Positions 1 through 8,203 of a stretch of DNA of 64,000 bases are shown one piece after another. The number at the start of each line of letters is the position of its first letter. Position 1 is the first letter of the stretch. Under the pieces are notes generated by a model. It was not told where the DNA came from, searched no databases, and saw nothing but the letters and a program-made list of their open reading frames with translations. Origin of the DNA: Streptomyces sp. CNH099 (GTDB lineage: Bacteria > Actinomycetota > Actinomycetes > Streptomycetales > Streptomycetaceae); assembly GCA_000514715.1 (NCBI GenBank), contig AZWL01000009.1, forward strand, positions 186-64,185, read 5' to 3'. Both the position numbers and the translations under genes were made by a program.

Positions 1-314
1 GTCTTATGCGTATACCCACCCGAACCCGACACGTCATCCCGCTTCTGATGCGGCTGCCCCCACTGCACCTTCCGCTTGTTCCGCCGCGACTCCGGCGCCA
101 CATACGCCTCGATCCCGATGATCGGCGTCACCCCCGCCGCCGTCGCCTGCGCAAAGAAGTCATACGCCCCGTGCAGGTTCCCGTGATCCGTCATCGCGAT
201 ATGCGACATCCCCATCTCACGACACGCCGCGAACATGTCCTTCAACCGCGCCGCCCCATCCAGCAGCGAATACTGCGTGTGCACATGCAGATGCGTAAAA
301 GGCGGCTTGGCCAC
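1..314 (-). CDS. dnaE: DNA polymerase III alpha subunit, N-terminal part (cut by window edge)
   Basis: Only the first 104 residues lie in the window; the rest continues past base 1. The start is the GTG at 314-312, giving MAKPPFTHLHVHTQYSLLDG. The HLHVHTQYS and TDHGN motifs are the first metal-binding motifs of the PHP domain that opens bacterial replicative polymerase alpha subunits. The protein elongates DNA at the replication fork. The gene reads leftward, divergent from the small membrane protein at 470. DnaE1 is the likely identity because the PHP motifs are intact, but the polymerase core cannot be seen. Confidence 0.9.
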   Translation of the reverse strand, partial: MAKPPFTHLHVHTQYSLLDGAARLKDMFAACREMGMSHIAMTDHGNLHGAYDFFAQATAAGVTPIIGIEAYVAPESRRNKRKVQWGQPHQKRDDVSGSGGYTHK

Positions 315-469
315 GGCGGAGGACCTCCAGCAGACGGTGGGCGCGAGGGCCCGGGCAGGACGGTGGGAAGTCTAGGACCCCGCACTGACACCGCGGGGAT
401 CCGGCCGGGACCGGAACCGGTCCCCCCCTTTAGCCGCGGTTTACCGTCCGTCATGGCAGAATCGCGCTG

Positions 470-1141
470 ATGGAACATGCGGCCGTAACGATCAGGGCGA
501 TGCGCGCGGCGGTCTTCACCGCGCTGTGCATCAGCCTGTCCGCGGGCGCCCACGTGCTGCTGTCCGCCAACCCCCTGCCCCTCGGCATGCTGGCCGTACT
601 CTCCGCCGGCGTCTTCGCCGTCGCGTTTCTGCTGGCCGGCCGCCGCGAGCGCGGCTTCTGGGGCATCGCGGCCCTGCTCGTGCCGCTGGAGCTGGCGGCC
701 GACACCGCCTTCACCACCGGCCAGCACACCTGTTACGGCCAGTCCGGCGGCCCCGTCGCCGGCTCCCTGCGCTCGCTGGGACTCGACCTGCTCTGCTCCG
801 GCGAGTTCGGCGCCCCGCTGGCCCGGATGACCGCCCGCGGCGAGGCCCTCGCGGGCACCGCCGCCAGCCCGTGGCTGCTGCTCGCCGCGCACGTCGGCGT
901 CGGCCTGGCCGCCGCCGCCTGGCTGCGCCGCGGCGAGGCGGCGCTCGCCGGGCTGCTCCGCACCGCCGCGGTCTCGGCCTTCCGCCCGCTGCTGCTGGCC
1001 GTCGCGACCGTCACCGTCGCCCCGGTGCGGAGCACCGGCCGCCCCGGCCGCCGGTGGGGCCGTACCCGCGCCCCCCGCCCGCAGCCGCACCTGCTGCACT
1101 CGGTCCTGCGGCGTGGCCCGCCGTGCCCGGCCGCTGCCTGA
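470..1141 (+). CDS. Small integral membrane protein of unknown function
   Basis: I do not recognise a named family. The 223-residue product has three to four hydrophobic stretches (about residues 12-60, 65-85 and 135-160) and an Arg/Pro-rich tail after a final hydrophobic stretch near 180. Two cysteines (HTCYG and DLLCSG) flank a loop and could form a disulfide on the outer face, which would fit its position just before a DsbA-like gene, but this is inference. No clear Shine-Dalgarno precedes the ATG at 470; an in-frame ATG at 500 is an alternative start. It lies 64 bp before the thioredoxin-fold gene and may be co-transcribed. Confidence 0.6.
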   Translation: MEHAAVTIRAMRAAVFTALCISLSAGAHVLLSANPLPLGMLAVLSAGVFAVAFLLAGRRERGFWGIAALLVPLELAADTAFTTGQHTCYGQSGGPVAGSLRSLGLDLLCSGEFGAPLARMTARGEALAGTAASPWLLLAAHVGVGLAAAAWLRRGEAALAGLLRTAAVSAFRPLLLAVATVTVAPVRSTGRPGRRWGRTRAPRPQPHLLHSVLRRGPPCPAAA

Positions 1142-1205
1142 TCCGGCAGCACCGCCGACCCAGCACGTCACAGGCCATATCGACCACATACGAGGACCTC
1201 CCACC

Positions 1206-2000
1206 ATGAGCAAGCGAAACAGCCAGGAAGCCAAGCGCGCCGCGCGCGAGCGGCTGCGCATCGAGCGCGAGAAGCAGGCCAAGAAGGAGAAGGTGCGCCG
1301 GCAGCTCTTCGTCGGCGGTGCCGTCGTCGGCCTGCTGGCCGTCGTCGGCGGCGTCGCCTTCGCGGTCACCAGCCTCGGCGGCGACGACGACGGCAGCGGC
1401 AAGGACTGGGGCGCCGCGAAGAACGCCAAGCTCGTCCAGCCCGCGAACGCCGAGGGCGAGAAGGGCACCACCGTCGTGCTCGGCGGCAAGGACGCGGAGA
1501 AGACGATCGACGTGTACGAGGACCTGCGCTGCCCCGCCTGCGCGCAGTTCGAGCAGCAGCTCGGCGAGCGGGTCAAGAAGGGCGCCGAGGACGGCAAGTA
1601 CCAGCTGCGCGTGCACCTCGGCGACATCATCGACGGCAACTTCGGCGGCAGCGGCTCCAAGAACGCCGCCAGCGCCCTGGGCGCCGCCCTGGACGTCAGC
1701 ACCGAGGCGTTCAAGGAGTACCACGGGCTGCTCTACTCGGCCGAGCACCACCCGGCGGAGAGCGAGGACAAGTTCGCCGACAACGACTACCTGCTGGACG
1801 TCGCCAAGAACGTCGACGAGCTGAAGGGCAACAAGCAGTTCCAGAAGAACATCAACAAGGGCACCTTCGACAAGTGGGCCCTGGAGATGATCAACAGCTT
1901 CGAGGACGCCGGCATCCAGGGCACGCCGACGATCAAGATCGACGGCGAGCAGGTCGAGGGCTCGGCGCTCCCCGCGGAGCTGGACAAGCTGGGCGCGTAG
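1206..2000 (+). CDS. Membrane-anchored DsbA-family thiol oxidoreductase
   Basis: A 264-residue protein with a Lys/Arg-rich cytoplasmic N-terminus (1-33), one membrane anchor (about 34-56) and an extracellular thioredoxin-fold domain. The redox motif C109-P-A-C112 follows the first beta strand (DVYEDLRCPAC), as in DsbA-like proteins, and the cis-proline region appears as QGTPTIKIDG near the C-terminus. It probably oxidises or isomerises disulfides of secreted proteins. The ATG at 1206 is preceded by GAGG. The upstream membrane protein with conserved cysteines could be a partner, which is inference from position. Confidence 0.85.
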   Translation: MSKRNSQEAKRAARERLRIEREKQAKKEKVRRQLFVGGAVVGLLAVVGGVAFAVTSLGGDDDGSGKDWGAAKNAKLVQPANAEGEKGTTVVLGGKDAEKTIDVYEDLRCPACAQFEQQLGERVKKGAEDGKYQLRVHLGDIIDGNFGGSGSKNAASALGAALDVSTEAFKEYHGLLYSAEHHPAESEDKFADNDYLLDVAKNVDELKGNKQFQKNINKGTFDKWALEMINSFEDAGIQGTPTIKIDGEQVEGSALPAELDKLGA

Positions 2001-2019
2001 CAGCCGCGCCGACCCCGCG

Positions 2020-2613
2020 CTACGCGGCGGAGCGGCCGTCCAGCTCCGCCGCGAACGCGTCCGCCACCCGCCAGGCGGACTGCGTCGCCTCCGCGTCGTA
2101 GTCCGCCAGGCCGGGGTCGGTGAACAGGTGCCCGGCGCCCGGGTAGCGGAAGACCTCCACGTCGGCGCCGGCCCGCCCCATCCGCAGGTACCAGGCCGTC
2201 TGCCAGTCGTGCGTCTCGAACGGGTCGGGGTCGGCCACGTGCAGCTGCACCGGCAGCTCGCCGGAGGCGGCCACGGCACCGTCGGCGACGTCGGACGTGC
2301 CGTGCATCAGCAGCAGCCCCCGCGCGTGCTTGTCGGCCAGCGCCAGGTTCTGCGCCAGTGCGCCGCCGAGCGAGAAACCCGCGTACAGCACCCCGCCCGC
2401 CGAGTGCGGCGCCGCGGCCCGTACGGCCCGGGCCAGCAGCTCGTCCGTGCCGATCGCGTCCCTGACCTCCCTGCCTTCCTCGACCGTCGCCGGCGTACGC
2501 CCGTCGAAGAGGTCGGGGACGACCACCTCGTGCCCGGCGGCGCGCCAGCGCTCCGCCGTCGCGTGCACGGCCGGACGCACTCCGTACACGGAGTGGAAGA
2601 GCAGAATCGTCAT
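2020..2613 (-). CDS. Dienelactone-hydrolase-family alpha/beta hydrolase
   Basis: A compact 197-residue alpha/beta hydrolase close to the usual DLH length. The nucleophile elbow is GFSLGG (serine, instead of the cysteine of classic dienelactone hydrolases), with the C-terminal histidine in PGAGHLF and an acid candidate in HVADPDPFE. No signal peptide, so cytosolic. Substrate unknown. It is convergent with the DsbA-like gene (stop 20 bp away) and divergent from the mechanosensitive channel gene at 2667. Confidence 0.8.
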   Translation of the reverse strand: MTILLFHSVYGVRPAVHATAERWRAAGHEVVVPDLFDGRTPATVEEGREVRDAIGTDELLARAVRAAAPHSAGGVLYAGFSLGGALAQNLALADKHARGLLLMHGTSDVADGAVAASGELPVQLHVADPDPFETHDWQTAWYLRMGRAGADVEVFRYPGAGHLFTDPGLADYDAEATQSAWRVADAFAAELDGRSAA

Positions 2614-2666
2614 GCGCCCATCCTGGCAGATACGGTCGGGAGGATCCGCGTTCGAAGGAGGCTCAC

Positions 2667-3749
2667 GTGTCCACCGAGGATGTGCTCCGGCCCGTCCTGG
2701 TCATCGGCGGCGCCGCGGCGGTCACCGCGATCGCCGGGGTGGTGGTCGACCTGCTGCTGCGCCGCGCCGACGCGCGGCACCCCGAGACCCCGATATGGGG
2801 GCTGCTGCGCAGCTGCCGGGTGCCGCTGCAGCTCGCCGTCCTGACGTCGATCCTCATGGGCACGTACGAGCGCACCGACCTGACGCACAGCGACGACGGC
2901 CGCGCGGTCGTCGACCGGGTGCTGACGCTGATGCTGATCGCGTCCGTGGCGTGGCTGCTGACGAAGGTGCTCGCGGTCGCGGTGGAACTGACGTACCACC
3001 GCTACAAGGCCAAGGCCCGCGACTCCGCCCGCCGCCGGCGGGTGCGCACGCAGCTGACGCTGATCCAGCGCGTGGTGATGTTCGTCATCTGCACGGTCGC
3101 GGTGGCCGCCATGCTGCTGACGTTCCCGCAGATGCGGACGGTGGGCGCCTCGATGCTGGCGTCCGCCGGTGTCATCGGCATCATCGTGGGCATCGCCGCC
3201 CAGTCCACGCTGGGCAACCTCTTCGCGGGGCTGCAGATCGCCTTCGGCGACCTGGTGCGCATCGGCGACACGGTCGTCGTCGAGGGCGAGTGGGGGAAGG
3301 TCGAGGAGATCACGCTGACGTTCCTGACGGTGAAGACCTGGGACGAGCGCCGCATCACCATCCCCGTGTCGTACTTCACCGGCCAGCCCTTCGAGAACTG
3401 GTCGCGCGGCGGCGCCGAGATGACCGGCACGGTCTTCCTGCACCTGGACCACAGCACACCGGTGTCCGCGCTGCGCGAGCGGCTGCACGAGGTGCTGCTC
3501 GGCTGCGCGCACTGGGACGGGCGGGGCTGGAGCCTGGTGGTCACGGACACCACGCCGACCACCATGGAGGTCCGCGCGCTGGCCACCGCGCGGAACGCGG
3601 ACGCGCTGTGGGACCTGCGCTGCCTGGTGCGCGAGGAGCTGATCGGCTGGCTGCGGGAGAAGCACCCGTACGCGCTGCCGAAGGTGATGACGGCGCGGGC
3701 GCCGCTAGACGGCGCCCCCGCGCACGCTCCGGACGTCAAGCTGCCGTAG
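2667..3749 (+). CDS. mscS: MscS-type small-conductance mechanosensitive channel
   Basis: A 360-residue membrane protein with helices near residues 5-27, 85-110 and 128-165, followed by a soluble beta domain. The pore-lining TM3 and its junction to the cytoplasmic domain read GIAAQSTLGNLFAG, then FGDLVRIGD, the family hallmark. It would release solutes on hypo-osmotic shock. The GTG start at 2667 is set by a strong AAGGAGG 5-6 nt upstream. The last 45 bp overlap, tail to tail, the end of the decayed antiporter gene. Confidence 0.88.
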   Translation: MSTEDVLRPVLVIGGAAAVTAIAGVVVDLLLRRADARHPETPIWGLLRSCRVPLQLAVLTSILMGTYERTDLTHSDDGRAVVDRVLTLMLIASVAWLLTKVLAVAVELTYHRYKAKARDSARRRRVRTQLTLIQRVVMFVICTVAVAAMLLTFPQMRTVGASMLASAGVIGIIVGIAAQSTLGNLFAGLQIAFGDLVRIGDTVVVEGEWGKVEEITLTFLTVKTWDERRITIPVSYFTGQPFENWSRGGAEMTGTVFLHLDHSTPVSALRERLHEVLLGCAHWDGRGWSLVVTDTTPTTMEVRALATARNADALWDLRCLVREELIGWLREKHPYALPKVMTARAPLDGAPAHAPDVKLP

Positions 3750-4830
3750 GACGCGGTCCACGATCTCCGGGTCGCAGCCCTCGCTGCGGGCGGCGAGCAG
3801 CTCGTGCCGGGCCGCGGACAGCAGCTCGGCGCTGATCTCCCGGCCGGTGCGCAGCCGCTCCAGCCGCCGGGCGCGCGCCTCGCGGCGCTCCTCGTCCACG
3901 AGGTCGGGGTAGAGCCAGGTGGCGATGCCGTACGCGGCCCGCTGCAGTTGCTCCGCGATGTCCTCCGGCAGCTCCTGGACCTGCTCGATCTCCGCCAGCC
4001 GGGCCCGCGCCGCCTTCGCGGCGCGCAGCGCCAGCCTGCGCTCCAGCCGCCGCTCGGCCTCGGTGTCGGCGCTGACGCCGAGCCGCTTGACCAGCCGGGG
4101 CAGGGTCAGCCCCTGGCAGACCAGGGTGGCCAGGACCACGGCGAAGGTGAGGAACAGCAGATCGCCGCGGTGCGGGAACAGGCCGCCGCCGTCCACCTCC
4201 ACCGGGATGGCCGGCACCAGCGCCACCGAGGCCACCTTCCCGCGCATCCCCGCCCACCACATGACGACGGTCTCCCGCCAGGTCGTGGGGACGCCCACCG
4301 GCGCCCCGTCGAGGTCGCCGGAGCCGACGACGGCGTGCAGCTCAAGACCGATCAGGCCGAAGGCGATGCCGGTGACGAGGGTGTCCACGACGTCCCAGAA
4401 GCTGCGCTCGGCGAGCCGGCCGAATACGTCGTCGGCGTCCGTGGCGTGCTCCGACAGGTACAGCGCGGTGACGAGCACCGCCAGCACCCCCGAGCCCTCG
4501 AACTCGTCCGCGACGAGGTACGCGGCGAACGGCACCAGCAGCGTGCAGCCGATCTTCAGCGTGGGGTCGTCGAGCAGCCGCATCAGCCGCTCCGCGGCCC
4601 AGCCGAGGGCGAAGCCGACGGCGAGCGCCACGGCGGCGGCCAGCGGCAGCCCGGGGACGGCGGCCTGCACGGTGGCCGCGACGGCCGCGGTGGTGACGAA
4701 GACCAGCGCGACGGCGAGCAGCAGGATGGGGCGCAGGTTGGCCGCGAACTGCCGCCAGGAGGTGCGCTGGACGGCGGCGTAGAGCAGCGGCGCCGAGCAC
4801 CAGCGTCAGCAGCAGCGTGAGCTGGCCCGT
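3705..4830 (-). pseudogene. Decayed Na+/H+ antiporter (CPA1 type) with two deletions and a frameshift
   Basis: The C-terminal two thirds read as a normal cation/proton antiporter (GWAAERLMRLLDDPTLKIG, then TM helices and a charged cytoplasmic tail). The front is broken. A remnant of the first helix (GQLTLLLTLVLGA, from about 4830) runs directly into PLLYAAVQRTSWRQF in another frame, so about 60 residues are missing and the frame is shifted near 4795. Upstream of 4795 the main frame meets a stop at 4808-4806. A second, in-frame loss of roughly 70 residues joins LPLAAAVAL to AVGFALGW near 4620, removing the segment that should hold the conserved aspartates (PPDP and FND-type motifs). No start codon precedes the remnant. 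Function is almost certainly lost. Confidence 0.8.
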
Positions 4831-4852
4831 CGCGCCCGGGTCCCGTCGGCCG

Positions 4853-5794
4853 TCAGGCGCTGTCGGCGCGTACGGTGTCGAGGGCCTGCCGCAGGTCCTC
4901 GGGGTAGTCCGACTCGAACTCCACCCACCTGCCGTCCTCTGGGTGCTCGAAGCCGAGCCGGACGGCGTGCAGCCACTGCCGGTCCAGGCCGAGCCGCCGG
5001 GCGAGCGTGGGATCGGCGCCGTACGTGAGGTCGCCGACGCAGGGGTGCCGGTGGGCGGACATGTGCACCCGGATCTGGTGGGTGCGGCCGGTCTCCAGCT
5101 TGATGTCGAGGAGGCTGGCGGCGCGGAACGCCTCCACGAGGTCGTAGTGCGTGACGCTGGGCTTGCCGTCGGCGACGACGGCCCACTTGTAGTCGTGCAC
5201 GGGGTGGCGGCCCACGGGGGCGTCGATGGTGCCGCTGAGCGGGTCGGGGTGGCCCTGGACCAGCGCGTGGTAGCGCTTGTCGACCGTACGCTCCCGGAAC
5301 TGCTGCTTCAGCAGCGTGTACGCCCGCTCCGACTTGGCCACCGCCATCAGCCCCGAGGTGCCGACGTCCAGCCGGTGCACCACGCCCTGCCGCTCGGCGG
5401 CGCCGGAGGTGGAGATGGCGTACCCCGCGGCGGCCAGGCCGCCGACGACGGTGGGCCCGCTCCAGCCGGGGCTGGGGTGGGCGGCGACGCCGACGGGCTT
5501 GTCGACGACGACCACGTGCCCGTCGTCGTAGACGACGGTCATCCCGGGCACCGGCTCGGCGACGACCCGCACGGGCGCCGGCGGCGCCGGCATCTCGACC
5601 TCCAGCCACGCGCCGGCCGTGACCCGGTCCGACTTGCCGGCCTCCCGCCCGTCGACGAGGACCTTGCCGGTGCCGGCCAGTTCGGCGGCCTTGGTCCTGG
5701 AGAACCCGAACATCCGGGCGAGCGCGGCGTCGAGCCGCTCGCCTTCGAGGCCGTCGGGTACGGGCAGGGTGCGGATCTCGGGCACGGTACTCAC
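4853..5794 (-). CDS. rluD: RluA-family 23S rRNA pseudouridine synthase (RluD-like)
   Basis: 313 residues. An S4-like RNA-binding domain (about 15-70) is followed by the catalytic domain with [11 protein letters not shown] (Asp143 is the predicted nucleophile), then the family's [11 protein letters not shown] motif. It isomerises uridines in large-subunit rRNA. It lies 45 bp downstream of lspA in the same direction, the usual lspA-rluD pairing, and the antiporter remnant follows 22 bp after its stop. Confidence 0.9.
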   Translation of the reverse strand: MSTVPEIRTLPVPDGLEGERLDAALARMFGFSRTKAAELAGTGKVLVDGREAGKSDRVTAGAWLEVEMPAPPAPVRVVAEPVPGMTVVYDDGHVVVVDKPVGVAAHPSPGWSGPTVVGGLAAAGYAISTSGAAERQGVVHRLDVGTSGLMAVAKSERAYTLLKQQFRERTVDKRYHALVQGHPDPLSGTIDAPVGRHPVHDYKWAVVADGKPSVTHYDLVEAFRAASLLDIKLETGRTHQIRVHMSAHRHPCVGDLTYGADPTLARRLGLDRQWLHAVRLGFEHPEDGRWVEFESDYPEDLRQALDTVRADSA

Positions 5795-5839
5795 CCGGGA
5801 AGTATCGCAGGCGCGTGCGGGCTCCCCGGACAGCCGCAG

Positions 5840-6577
5840 TCAGCCGCGGTGGACCGTGCCGTCCGGGTCCAGGCCGCGGAAGGACAGGACCACGATGAGG
5901 ATGCCGCCGCAGACGATCGCGGAGTCCGCGAGGTTGAACACGGCGAAGTGCTCGGGGGCGATGAAGTCCACGACGTGGCCCTCGAAGAAGCCCGGGGAGC
6001 GGAAGAGGCGGTCGGTGAGGTTGCCGAGGGGGCCGCCGAGCAGCAGTCCGAGCGCGACGGCCCAGGGCAGGCTGTAGAGCTTGCGCGCCAGCCGGGCGAT
6101 CACCCCGATGACGAGCACCGCGATCAGCGTGAAGATGACGGTCATCGACTCGCCGATGCCGAACGCCGCGCCCGCGTTGCGGACGACCTGGAAGCGCAGC
6201 AGGTCGCCGACGACCTCGATGGAGCGGTTGTCCGGCTCCAGTTCGGCGACGACGATCAGCTTCGTGACCAGGTCGAGGACGTAGACGAGGGCGGCGACGG
6301 CGAGGAGGACGCCGATGCGCCTGCGGCCGCGGCCCGCCGCCCCGGGAGCGCCGTCCGCGCCCTCGTCGGATGCGTCGGATGCGTCGGCCGAGTCGGATGC
6401 GCCGGCCGCCTCGGATGCGCCGCCCGTGTCGGCTGCGTCAGTGGGGTCGGTGGGGTCGGTGGGGTCGGTGGGGTCGGCCGCGGTGCCGGCCGTGTCCTTC
6501 CCGTCCGCCGCGGCGGCGCCCTCGTCCTCCCCGCGGGGCTCCGTGGCGTCCCCGCTGATCCGCTCCGCCTCTGTCAC
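5840..6577 (-). CDS. lspA: Lipoprotein signal peptidase II with a long acidic, repeat-containing N-terminus
   Basis: Cleaves the signal peptide of diacylglyceryl-modified prolipoproteins at the membrane. The start is the GTG at 6577, with GGAGGG just upstream; the ATG 42 bp further upstream lacks a ribosome site. The catalytic core holds the two aspartate motifs GNLTDRLF and FNLADSAI and four membrane helices. About 85 residues precede the first helix, low-complexity and acidic, including a (PTD)4 run. Typical LspA is about 160-200 residues; this one is 245. It leads into rluD. Confidence 0.9.
   Translation of the reverse strand: MTEAERISGDATEPRGEDEGAAAADGKDTAGTAADPTDPTDPTDPTDAADTGGASEAAGASDSADASDASDEGADGAPGAAGRGRRRIGVLLAVAALVYVLDLVTKLIVVAELEPDNRSIEVVGDLLRFQVVRNAGAAFGIGESMTVIFTLIAVLVIGVIARLARKLYSLPWAVALGLLLGGPLGNLTDRLFRSPGFFEGHVVDFIAPEHFAVFNLADSAIVCGGILIVVLSFRGLDPDGTVHRG
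6440..6478 (-). repeat. 9-bp tandem repeat inside lspA
   Basis: Four near-perfect copies of GTGGGGTCG on the plus strand encode the (Pro-Thr-Asp)4 run in the N-terminal extension of LspA. Copy number is likely to vary between strains by replication slippage. Confidence 0.85.
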
Positions 6578-6689
6578 GTGTGCCCTCCGGTGCGCTGACT
6601 GGGGTCGAGCGTACGACACACCCGTACGAGCCGTCGCACCACAGCCCGTAACCGCCGCAGACGGCCCCGTCAGCGCCTCCGGCGCGCCC

Positions 6690-7682
6690 TCAGCGGCGCT
6701 CCTGCCGCTGCTTGCACTCCACGCAGAGGGTGGCCCGCGGGAACGCCTGCATCCGCGCCTTGCCGATCGGCTTGCCGCAGGACTCGCAGAGTCCGTACGT
6801 GCCGTCGTCCAGCCGCACGAGGGCGCGCTCGGTCTGCACCAGCCGCTCCCGGGCCCCCGCGGCGAGCGCCATCTCGTGCTCGCGTGAGATGTTCTTCGTC
6901 CCGGTGTCGGCCTGGTCGTCGCCGGCGCCGCCGCCGGAGTCGCGCATCAGCCCGCTCACGGCCTCCTCGGAGGCGCGGATCTCGGACCGCAGGCTCGCGA
7001 CCTCGTCCAGCAGCCCCTGGCGGGCCTCTTCGACCTCCTCGGGAGTCCAGGAGTCCTCCCCCGGGCGCACGGCCAGCTCCCCCGGCCCGGCCGGGGCCGT
7101 CCCGCCCGCCGCCTCGGCGACCGGGGCCTCCACAACCTGCGTCTTCTTTGCGACCACCGTCTTGGCTCCCGTCTTCTTCCCCGGAGACGTCCTGGTGGAC
7201 GTCTTCCTGGCCGCCGCCTTCTTCGCCGGCTTGCGCGCCGGGGCGGCGGCCCGTGCCGCGGTTCTCCTCGCGGGCTCGGTCCCTTCGGCCGGCGCCTTCC
7301 GGGCCGCGGCCTTCTTCGCGGGCGGCGACTTCTTCGCGGGGGCGGCCCTGCCCGCGGCCGCCCCGGTCGCCGCCGTCTTCTTCCCCGTGGCCTGCTTCTT
7401 CGCGGCCTTCTTCGTCGTCGTCTTCTTCGCGGCCTGCTTCTTCGCGGTCTTCGTCGTCGCGACCTTCTTCGCGACCTTCGTCGTGGCCTTCTTCGTCGTG
7501 GCCTTCTTCGCGGCCCTCTTCCCCGGGGTCCGCTCCCCCGCCGCCCGCTCCCCGGGGGTCTTCTTCCCGGTGGCCCGGCCTGCGGCGGCCTTCTTCGCCG
7601 GCGCCTTCTTTGCCGCCTTCTTCGCCGTGGTCTTCTTCGCTGTGGACTTCTTCGCCGCCGGCGCGGTCTTCTTCGCAACCAT
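6690..7682 (-). CDS. ddbA: Histone H1-like / DksA-TraR zinc-finger fusion protein
   Basis: 330 residues in two halves. Residues 1-170 are almost pure Lys/Ala/Thr repeats ([14 protein letters not shown] and similar) like the C-terminal tail of histone H1 or actinobacterial HupS. The C-terminal 110 residues form a coiled segment and a DksA/TraR zinc finger (CESCGKPIG then CVECKQ). The combination matches a Streptomyces nucleoid protein I recall as DdbA. Expected role: nucleoid compaction combined with RNA-polymerase secondary-channel control. The ATG at 7682 follows AAGGGG. It is divergent from ileS and upstream of lspA. Confidence 0.85.
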   Translation of the reverse strand: MVAKKTAPAAKKSTAKKTTAKKAAKKAPAKKAAAGRATGKKTPGERAAGERTPGKRAAKKATTKKATTKVAKKVATTKTAKKQAAKKTTTKKAAKKQATGKKTAATGAAAGRAAPAKKSPPAKKAAARKAPAEGTEPARRTAARAAAPARKPAKKAAARKTSTRTSPGKKTGAKTVVAKKTQVVEAPVAEAAGGTAPAGPGELAVRPGEDSWTPEEVEEARQGLLDEVASLRSEIRASEEAVSGLMRDSGGGAGDDQADTGTKNISREHEMALAAGARERLVQTERALVRLDDGTYGLCESCGKPIGKARMQAFPRATLCVECKQRQERR

Positions 7683-7695
7683 GGCCGGGACCCCT

Positions 7696-7722
7696 TCACA
7701 TATTGTGATCTTGTTCGCGAAC
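7696..7722. promoter_or_regulatory. Two palindromes in the leader of the H1/DksA gene
   Basis: TCACATATTGTGA (7696-7708, five-bp arms, three-base centre) and the perfect 10-mer GTTCGCGAAC (7713-7722) sit 14-40 bp upstream of the start codon at 7682, in a patch much richer in A/T than its surroundings. Both look like binding sites for dimeric regulators. The first has the inverse arrangement of a Crp site, so I do not assign it. Confidence 0.35.
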
Positions 7723-7916
7723 GGTGCCGGAACGATAAATCGACACTGCGTCCGCGGCAACAGGGCACGCCACGGCTGACCGGTCTCCAACCGTTGTGCC
7801 CAGCCGCGCGCCCGGTAATCCCGGGCGCGCGCCGTACCCGCCCGGTGACGGCGCTGGGCCGAACGGCCGAGCCGCCCCCCGCGGAAACCCGGTCGGCGGC
7901 GCGGGCCCCGTGCCCG

Positions 7917-7922
7917 TACACT
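7917..7922 (+). promoter_or_regulatory. Candidate -10 element of the ileS leader
   Basis: TACACT fits the actinobacterial TAnnnT -10 and lies just before the first conserved bases of the T-box leader (GCAAGCGACAGG). No good -35 is visible at 17-18 bp. Confidence 0.4.
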
Positions 7923-7928
7923 GTCGGC

Positions 7929-8203
7929 AAGCGACAGGTGTGGATGGGGACGAGTAGCTCCGTACGCAGCCGAGGAGCGACCCGGGGACGGTGCGAGCCC
8001 GGGCGGTGTGCGCGGAGCGAAGATCACCCCGGAGCCGCCGGAGGAAAGCCCCCGGGCGAGTAGAACCGGCAGCGCTGCCCCAAAAGAGGGGGCGGTGGGC
8101 GTGCGGTGCGCGCTCCGCCGCCAAGGAGGGTGGTACCGCGGGAGCCCCGGCTCTCGTCCCTCCGGTTCGGCCGTCAGCACGCCAGCCGGAGGAAGAGCCC
8201 CCG
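7929..8203 (+). ncRNA. T-box leader controlling ileS (translational type)
   Basis: The diagnostic T-box sequence GGAGGGTGGTACCGCGG lies at 8126-8142. An AUC isoleucine codon at 8023-8025 (GAAGATCACC) is a plausible specifier. GAGTAGAACCGG at 8059-8070 matches a conserved element before the antisequestrator. GTCCCTCCGG (8156-8165) can pair with the ileS ribosome-binding region CCGGAGGA (8186-8193), so the switch likely hides or frees the ribosome site instead of terminating transcription; no U-tract is present. Uncharged tRNA-Ile would turn translation on. Exact helix borders need folding. Together with 7683-7928 this fills the gap before ileS. Confidence 0.88.

Noticed and set aside
242..1714. 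Long minus-strand open frames opposite the DsbA-like gene and similar long frames opposite most genes (for example 8174-11452, 33346-36306, 48168-50537)
   Set aside because: They are antisense or shifted shadows produced by the very high GC content; they lack family motifs and ribosome sites, and the opposite strand has a clearly recognised protein.
7991..8203. Upstream extension of the ileS frame
   Set aside because: The extension runs through the T-box RNA structure; the ATG at 8204 has the ribosome site and matches the protein family start.
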